Positions 6,254 through 10,385 of a stretch of DNA of 10,385 bases are shown piece by piece. The position numbers were made by a program, and so were the translations under genes. This DNA comes from CAYSWH01 sp964434775 (GTDB taxonomy: Bacteria > Patescibacteriota > JACMRA01), in contig CAYSWH010000047.1 in the NCBI GenBank assembly GCA_964434775.1, positions 1 to 10,385 on the forward strand, written 5' to 3'. Every line of letters begins with the position of its first letter. Within the stretch, counting starts at the first letter, position 1. Under the pieces are notes generated by a model. The model was not told where the DNA came from and did no database searches. It was given only the letters and a program-made list of their open reading frames with translations.

Positions 6254-8233
6254 CTACTGAAAAGACAGTTTTTCCTTGCGGGCAAATTCCGCAAAGGCTT
6301 CGGCGATGCCGTCACTGGTTAGTCCGTCATGGTTGTACAAATCCTGGTCAATAATCGGGTGGCCGTGCCGATCCAGTTTCATCTTACCCTCATCGTCTTT
6401 TAGATAAATTTTGTCTCCCGAATTATCTTTGCCGGCCTTGGTCTGTGTGGCAAAAAAGATCGGATAATCCTCCACCTTGGGGCAAAGATCGTCGTCCCAC
6501 TTTTGCACAAACAGCACGCTAGTCTTGGTGCCAGTATGGGGCTTGAAAGTGTTGGGATGCAAACCAACCACCGCCAAAATCCGACACCTCTTGGCAATAA
6601 AATCCCTAATCCGCTTGTCACTGGAGTTGTTAAACCGACCTTGAGGCAAGACCACCGCCATCCTACCACCAGGTTTTAGAAAATCCAAATTCCTTTCAAT
6701 AAACAAAACATCACGACCAACGGCGTTTTGATACTTGCCGTTTTCCTTACGACTAATCTCATACTTAGCCAAAAGCCTAGTCTCCTTGATATCGCCTGCA
6801 AACGGAGGATTGGCCAAAAGCACATCAAAATCAAAAGACTCGTAAGAACCTTTTTCTATAGCCTGCTTTTTAAAATTCTTCCAACCCTCGTAGTAGGTAT
6901 CTTTCCAATCCTCATTCTCCTCAGTCCACTCCTTCCACCGATCATAATCTAAAGTGTTTAGATTCAAAACATTTGTCTGACCATCTCCAGCAATGATATT
7001 CAGAGTCCTAGCAACTCTTACAGTTTTTTCATCAAAATCAATTGCAAAAGCCTTGTTTTGGACATACTCTTCGCATCTGGGTGGTTTTTTCTCTAGGGTA
7101 AACAACTCGCTTTGATCAATTTTCATATCGGCTAAAATCTGCCTCCATACATGAAATACCGAATGAATCACAAATCCTGCCGAACCTGCTGCGGTATCAA
7201 TAATCGTTTCGTCTTCCTTAGGATTTAGCATTTTCACACACATGTCGATGACATAACGAGGGGTGAAATATTGACCTTTATCACCCTTAGCCGTTTTACC
7301 AATCAGATATTCAAAAGCATCGTCAATCACATCCAAATTAGAATTGAAAAACTTTACATCCTGGAGTGAAGCCACGCAGACGGAGAGGTGAGACGGAGAC
7401 AGATTGATTTTGTCTGAATCCTTAAAAATACCTTCCCACTTGGTCTTAGCCTGCTCAAAAAGTTTGTTCAGTTTGTTGTAAAGTTCGTTTTCCGTTTGAC
7501 CAGTATTGCGAAATTCTAAAGGTCTAGTTTCGTCTCTTCCACTTTGAAGTTCATCGTAGAGTTTGGTAAAAATCAGCTTAAAAACCTCTTCAAAAATATC
7601 CACGCCGGCATTGGCCAAAACTTCGTCTTCCAAATCTAGGACAATTTGCCTTAGGGTTTTGTTTTTGGTCTCCAAAACATTTACACGCTTTAGATCAGCA
7701 ATAAAAAACTTTTCGTTGAGAATGTCAGCCAAAGTTTGATCAGCCTTTGGAATGTCCGTAATCTCCTCAAAATAATTAGGATCTTTACGATGATAATAAC
7801 TAATTTCCTGACCATTAGTCCAAATATTGATCGGCGAACCGGTGGCATGAGCATAGCTCTTTAATTGATCTTTACCATCCTTGAGTTTTGGCTTTTTTAA
7901 TTCAACCAAAATGTAAGCAATGTTGGGGTTGTCTTTGTCGGCAATAAAAATATCTGCTCGTTTTACTTCCCTGCCAAAATTGACCGGATACTCCAAAATA
8001 ATCCTTTCTTTGGGGTATTTGTAATGATTTAGGAGTCTGTCCAAATACAACTGCCTAACAACTTCTTCAGGAGTGAGTTTGATTTCTTTGCCTCGAACCA
8101 AGCAAGTGGTGTAAAAATTTGTTGAATCCTCTTTGGCAAAAATTCTTCCTTCTAAAGATTGAATCTCCACATCAGTGAAAAAATCTAGGCCATAATTGGA
8201 ATTTTGGAGAATACTACTTATTTTTTGAGACAT
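6254..8233 (-). CDS. hsdM: Nuclease-methyltransferase fusion (HSDR_N plus N6-adenine Mtase)
   Basis: A 659-residue protein joining a restriction nuclease to a DNA adenine methylase. Residues 55-155 resemble the Type I HsdR N-terminal domain: E81 in IILEYPV, D94 in KRADIFI and E111-L-K113 in ILVELKKPK form a PD-(D/E)XK site. About 185-310 is a helical HsdM-like region. The methylase core has motif X GQYFTPR (320-326), AdoMet motif I D346-TAAGSAGF (a variant of the usual DPACGSGGF) and catalytic motif IV N475-PPF. A C-terminal tail follows. It methylates adenine, and probably cuts, at a site chosen by the HsdS encoded 32 nt downstream. RM plus S is the plan of Type IIB enzymes such as BcgI, and no separate HsdR lies in the window. 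ATG 8233 is supported by AGAAGAG at 8239-8245, a weak Shine-Dalgarno. Motif assignment is solid; cleavage is inferred. Confidence 0.92.
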   Translation of the reverse strand: MSQKISSILQNSNYGLDFFTDVEIQSLEGRIFAKEDSTNFYTTCLVRGKEIKLTPEEVVRQLYLDRLLNHYKYPKERIILEYPVNFGREVKRADIFIADKDNPNIAYILVELKKPKLKDGKDQLKSYAHATGSPINIWTNGQEISYYHRKDPNYFEEITDIPKADQTLADILNEKFFIADLKRVNVLETKNKTLRQIVLDLEDEVLANAGVDIFEEVFKLIFTKLYDELQSGRDETRPLEFRNTGQTENELYNKLNKLFEQAKTKWEGIFKDSDKINLSPSHLSVCVASLQDVKFFNSNLDVIDDAFEYLIGKTAKGDKGQYFTPRYVIDMCVKMLNPKEDETIIDTAAGSAGFVIHSVFHVWRQILADMKIDQSELFTLEKKPPRCEEYVQNKAFAIDFDEKTVRVARTLNIIAGDGQTNVLNLNTLDYDRWKEWTEENEDWKDTYYEGWKNFKKQAIEKGSYESFDFDVLLANPPFAGDIKETRLLAKYEISRKENGKYQNAVGRDVLFIERNLDFLKPGGRMAVVLPQGRFNNSSDKRIRDFIAKRCRILAVVGLHPNTFKPHTGTKTSVLFVQKWDDDLCPKVEDYPIFFATQTKAGKDNSGDKIYLKDDEGKMKLDRHGHPIIDQDLYNHDGLTSDGIAEAFAEFARKEKLSFQ

Positions 8234-8238
8234 ACAAA

Positions 8239-8251
8239 CTCTTCTATTGTA
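8239..8251 (-). promoter_or_regulatory. Possible -10 and weak RBS of the restriction operon
   Basis: On the minus strand TACAAT (8246-8251) is a one-mismatch -10. AGAAGAG (8239-8245) stands 5 nt before ATG 8233 as a weak ribosome-binding site. The two cannot easily serve together, because initiation from this -10 would begin around the RBS and give an almost leaderless mRNA. No good -35 is visible at 16-19 nt. Confidence 0.3.
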
Positions 8252-8350
8252 AGATTGTTTTTGGTAGAATAGAAAGTAAGTATCTTTTTAAAAAAAGTGC
8301 AAGTGTGAGAAAATTATGAAATGAGTTTAAATATTTTTTCCAAAACCACC

Positions 8351-9075
8351 TCAACCTCCAAAATTAGTTTCTCCCCGGCTTAATTTATACAGAGACTTGG
8401 CTACGAGAAGGTAGAAAGGGATTGTCAGGATTGTGTTCAAAAAGAGAAAGATTAAGCCTACCTCGGGTAAGAAGAAGAGTAGTCCCAGTAAGGACATAAT
8501 AATCCCTATCCAGGCTGTAAAGCGGCTGTAAATAGTGCTTTTTAGAAACAGGAAAGAGTTGATCAAGCCGGCGATCATAAATAAAGTAGTTTGCACAGCC
8601 CAGGCGGTTCCGTCAAAGACTACACGAAAGGCTTCTCCGGCGGCCAAATAATAACCTTTTTCCGTTTCTGTAGCGGCTTGTGTTATAGGCCTCACTCAAA
8701 ACCGACATTTCCACCAAGGGTCTGGCGGCGATAACGGCAGCAACTCCGATTAATTGCAGAACTACGGCAATTAGTGCGTAGGATTGATTTGCTCGTCTTA
8801 TCGAAACATAGATAGCCAAGATCGGTAGGATATTGATTAGCATGATAATAAGCATAATCATATCAAGAGAGATCAAGCCGCCGAGTAAGTCTTCATTCAA
8901 GAGTTGAAAAATTTGCATGGAGGATTCTTCCGTGGCGGTATACGGCCAAATAAAATAAGCAACAATGGCAACTACCACAAGAAAAGATACCAACACACAA
9001 CTTGATACTGCCGATACGGTACAAATCAGTCCATGATTGGTCCGTTGTTTGTGCTTGAAGGTTTGTTTGAGTCAT
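8351..9075 (-). pseudogene. Six-helix membrane protein, broken by two frameshifts
   Basis: Three frames join into one recognisable polytopic protein of about 240 residues. Frame 1 runs from ATG 9075 to about 8998 and gives the cytoplasmic start (MTQTN to YRIGSIKL). Frame 2 (about 8996-8682) carries three hydrophobic helices: LVSFLVVVAIVAYFIW, IMLINILPILAIYV and ALIAVVLQLIGVAAVIA. Frame 3 (about 8680-8351) carries three more, around TLFMIAGLINSFLFL, TAWIGIIMSLLGLLF and IFLFLNTILTIPFYLLV. The first shift lies in a short TG tract at 8992-8999, the second near 8678-8685; each requires skipping one base (or adding two), so they do not cancel. It resembles uncharacterised bacterial integral membrane proteins; I cannot name the family. 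Sequencing error is an alternative cause. It is transcribed away from the DUF1761 stub, with 232 nt between them. Confidence 0.75.
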
Positions 9076-9307
9076 ATCTGTTTGAGATTTTGGTAACGGA
9101 TTGGATATACTAAAAAAAATGAGTTTCTGATTTATCTGAGAAATAATTTTACCGGATTTCCTAGCAGGACAAACAATATTGACTTGATTGTCAACGTTCG
9201 GCACTTGAGCAAACGGCAACAAAATTGTTTAGTAAATTGACAAAAATCAATAAAATGTTTGGATTTACAGCCTATTTCAAAATTAACCAATTATAAGTAA
9301 AATCTAT

Positions 9308-9451
9308 ATGGACTCAATCAGTATTAATATTTTGGCAGTCATCTTGGCAGCTATAGTAGCGTTTGTTCTTGGGGCTTTGTGGTATTCTCCAATTCTCTTT
9401 GGGAAAATCTGGCAGAAGGAAATCGGTTTTACCGGCGAGGATTTTAAGTGA
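9308..9451 (+). pseudogene. Truncated DUF1761 membrane protein (47 codons)
   Basis: From ATG 9308 the 47-residue product matches the N-terminus of DUF1761 proteins: one hydrophobic helix (ILAVILAAIVAFVLGALWY), then the family signature WYSPILFGKIWQKEIGFTGEDFK. It ends abruptly at TGA 9449-9451, where full-length members (about 130-140 residues, four helices) would continue. The next 70 bases do not resume the family in any frame, and reading TGA as glycine does not restore it, so the 3' part is deleted rather than masked by one stop. TATAAG at 9292-9297 could be a -10, which would make the start nearly leaderless. Confidence 0.7.
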
Positions 9452-9475
9452 CAAAAATTCTTAATCGATTTATTC

Positions 9476-9481
9476 TATAAT
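9476..9481 (+). promoter_or_regulatory. -10 box ahead of the DUF1801 gene
   Basis: A perfect TATAAT starts 44 nt before the ATG at 9520. No -35 stands at usual spacing. Initiation near 9488 would leave a leader of about 32 nt without a Shine-Dalgarno. Confidence 0.4.
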
Positions 9482-9519
9482 TTGTACCTATTTTTTATTC
9501 ACTAAAATTATTTTGTAAT

Positions 9520-9948
9520 ATGAACATGTTCAAAGAGTCAGATGCTCAAACTCCTGAGGACTATATCAATTCAATCACCGATGAGAAACGCCGGGAGGAA
9601 GTTAGGCAGGTTCACGAGTTTATTTGCCAAGAGGTGCCTGAACTAAAGCCGCATATCCAAAGCGGTATGATTGGCTATGGTAGCGAGCATTACAAAACCA
9701 AGTCCGGCAGTGAGGGGGATTGGCCGGTGATACTCCTGGCTAATAGAAAAAACTACATTGCCGTTTATTCTTCATGCACTGAAGGCGGGCAATACATTAC
9801 CGAAAAGTACAAAGATCAGATCGGTAAATCGGACGTCGGTAAAAGCTGTATGCGGTTTAAGAAGTACGAAGACATAAATTTTGACGGTCTTGGAGAAGTA
9901 ATTAGAGAATCTGCCAAATTGGCTAAGGAAAGAGGTATTTTTGCCTAA
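9520..9948 (+). CDS. DUF1801 (YdhG-like) family protein
   Basis: A 142-residue soluble protein of the DUF1801 family, whose fold is shared with the Bacillus frataxin-like protein Fra/YdhG; most members are uncharacterised. Features in order: TPEDYINSI (11-19), a helix of charged residues ending VHEFICQEVPELKPHI, the Q47-SGMIGYG turn (47-54), the strand KNYIAVY (77-83), and GKSCMRFKKYEDIN (107-120), the usual C-terminal strand. Length is typical. A second ATG (M3, 9526) is close; neither has a Shine-Dalgarno. The gene ends 3 nt before the stop of the minus-strand 25-codon ORF, so the two converge tightly with no terminator between. Role is unknown; iron chaperone activity should not be assumed. 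Confidence 0.85.
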   Translation: MNMFKESDAQTPEDYINSITDEKRREEVRQVHEFICQEVPELKPHIQSGMIGYGSEHYKTKSGSEGDWPVILLANRKNYIAVYSSCTEGGQYITEKYKDQIGKSDVGKSCMRFKKYEDINFDGLGEVIRESAKLAKERGIFA

Positions 9949-9951
9949 TAT

Positions 9952-10029
9952 TTAAGCTGCGTTAATATCCTCTAGCTCAAATTCCGGTGTTTCCCAAGGA
10001 AAGACAGTGATCTTTGGTCTCAGATTCAT
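9952..10029 (-). CDS. 25-residue peptide with strong Shine-Dalgarno
   Basis: A short ORF from ATG 10029 to TAA 9952-9954. It is preceded by a full AAGGAGGT (10037-10044) at an ideal 7-nt spacing, the only consensus ribosome-binding site in the window. The product begins MNLRPKITVF, has an aromatic/proline centre (FPWETPEFE, residues 10-18) and ends acidic then small (LEDINAA). It has no cysteine and no membrane helix. I do not recognise it. The W-x-x-P-x-F-E core loosely recalls PqqA-type RiPP precursors, but the E-x3-Y crosslink motif is absent and no modifying enzyme is in the window. Other options are a regulatory leader peptide, a microprotein, or a remnant N-terminus. A terminator-like hairpin lies just upstream. 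Confidence 0.6.
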   Translation of the reverse strand: MNLRPKITVFPWETPEFELEDINAA

Positions 10030-10036
10030 TTTTTGT

Positions 10037-10044
10037 ACCTCCTT
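10037..10044 (-). promoter_or_regulatory. Consensus Shine-Dalgarno of the 25-codon ORF
   Basis: AAGGAGGT on the minus strand, 7 nt before ATG 10029, matches the 16S anti-Shine-Dalgarno in full. No other gene in the window has more than a weak match, so this site is the main evidence that the short ORF is translated. Confidence 0.75.
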
Positions 10045-10054
10045 CTCATCAGCC

Positions 10055-10079
10055 AAAAAGAGTTCGTTGGTTTGAACTC
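10055..10079 (-). terminator. Terminator-like hairpin in the leader of the 25-codon ORF
   Basis: On the minus strand GAGTTC (10074-10079) pairs perfectly with GAACTC (10060-10065) across an 8-nt loop, extendable by two G-T wobbles, and is followed at once by five T (10055-10059). It ends 10 nt before the Shine-Dalgarno. It could be an intrinsic attenuator controlling the ORF, or simply the terminator of a gene lying upstream. CCAA in the loop could pair with TTGG after the T-run as a weak alternative fold. Confidence 0.5.
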
Positions 10080-10099
10080 CCCAAATTTAAGTCTCAATC

Positions 10100-10114
10100 A
10101 TCATACAATTTATA
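10100..10114 (-). promoter_or_regulatory. Candidate -10 elements upstream of the short ORF
   Basis: On the minus strand TATAAA (10109-10114) and TATGAT (10100-10105) are both plausible -10 boxes. No convincing -35 is present; TGTGGA at 10123-10128 has the right spacing to TATGAT but few matches. A start near 10093 would put the hairpin at 10055-10079 inside a leader of about 64 nt. Confidence 0.3.
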
Positions 10115-10165
10115 AACAACAATCCACAGTCTTTTAAGGTGTTGGAAGTTAAGTTTTTTTAAACC

Positions 10166-10269
10166 TTTTTCCCCACTCGGGGGAAATGCCCGTACGGGCA
10201 AAGGGGGTGGGGAAGTGCCTGAGTGGATTTAGTAAAACTTTAAATTTGGGATTATGAAGGCACGGGAAA
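10166..10269 (-). repeat. 104-bp hairpin repeat, right copy (inverted)
   Basis: This is the reverse-complement partner of 2875-2978, the same length with near-identical outer and inner ends and a diverged middle. Its central stem is a perfect palindrome, TGCCCGTACGGGCA (10188-10201), enclosed by CCCCAC and GTGGGG. Together the copies face each other across 7.2 kb containing the restriction operon, the decayed genes, the DUF1801 gene and the short ORF. No matching direct repeats flank the outer edges. Confidence 0.85.
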
Positions 10270-10385
10270 CATTCCTCTTAGCTTAGAATTTTAGAAATGA
10301 ACAGAGTTATGTCAGAATATCCAATAGCTCCCAGGGCTATCCGATGTTCAAGACAAACTTGATGAAACTCTCACAATCTAGGGTA
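10270..10385. other. Right edge, no gene recognised
   Basis: No gene is supported here. A 7-bp hairpin (10324-10340, ATAGCTC with GGGCTAT, one T-G wobble) has no T-run. A 21-codon open frame from ATG 10293 lacks a ribosome-binding site and resembles nothing I know. Confidence 0.4.

Noticed and set aside
8893..9222. 109-codon minus-strand ORF starting at 9222
   Set aside because: Only the part after ATG 9075 belongs to the membrane protein; the sequence before it has no family likeness and its end runs out of frame.
9449..9451. TGA read as glycine (genetic code 25) restoring DUF1761
   Set aside because: Translation past the TGA does not resemble DUF1761, and no long gene contains an in-frame TGA.
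2865..10280. Target-site duplication outside the 104-bp repeats
   Set aside because: The bases directly outside the two copies do not match as direct repeats; a nearby shared ACATT is too short and not adjacent on both sides.
10293..10358. 21-codon plus-strand ORF near the right edge
   Set aside because: No RBS, no promoter and no recognisable sequence.

Overview
Organism. The window is AT-rich bacterial DNA, most likely from a Patescibacteria/CPR-type genome. I infer this from small dense genes, near-absence of Shine-Dalgarno sites, a tRNA-Lys with encoded CCA, DUF559 endonuclease sequence and GC-rich double-hairpin repeats. TGA acts as a normal stop (for example at 1571-1573 and 9449-9451), so the UGA=Gly code of some CPR lineages is not supported. 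The lineage is not provable from this window.

Layout. 1-470: a minus-strand tRNA-Lys(UUU) with its own promoter and terminator. 504-2702: a plus-strand run of three genes, an HD-domain hydrolase, the UPF0102 nuclease YraN and a clan GH-A-like TIM-barrel glycosidase; the last two are 4 nt apart. 2703-3052: a convergent intergenic space holding the left copy of a 104-bp repeat. 3053-8233: a minus-strand defence operon, read right to left. It encodes a nuclease-methyltransferase fusion (HSDR_N-like domain plus N6-adenine methylase), then a specificity subunit HsdS interrupted between its two target recognition domains by a DUF559 nuclease, then a DUF3644 protein with a HEPN-type R-x4-H motif. 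8351-9451: decayed genes, namely a six-helix membrane protein broken by two frameshifts and a 47-codon stub of a DUF1761 protein. 9520-9948: a DUF1801 protein. 9952-10114, minus strand: a 25-codon ORF with the only consensus Shine-Dalgarno in the window, behind a terminator-like hairpin. 10166-10269: the right copy of the 104-bp repeat, inverted relative to the left one. 10270-10385: no gene seen.

How the parts fit. The methylase-nuclease and HsdS would form a restriction-modification system like Type IIB BcgI (RM subunit plus S subunit), with no separate HsdR in the window. The DUF3644/HEPN protein starts 4 nt after hsdS and may be a back-up RNase toxin, comparable in logic to PrrC/RloC beside Type I systems; that role is inference. 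The DUF559 segment inside hsdS is bracketed by seven copies of a double-hairpin repeat, mostly pointing inward, and by a perfect 23-bp inverted repeat. It therefore looks like an in-frame mobile or homing cassette. The 104-bp repeats at 2875 and 10166 share the same core plan, and they bracket the defence operon and decayed genes as a 7.2-kb island-like segment.
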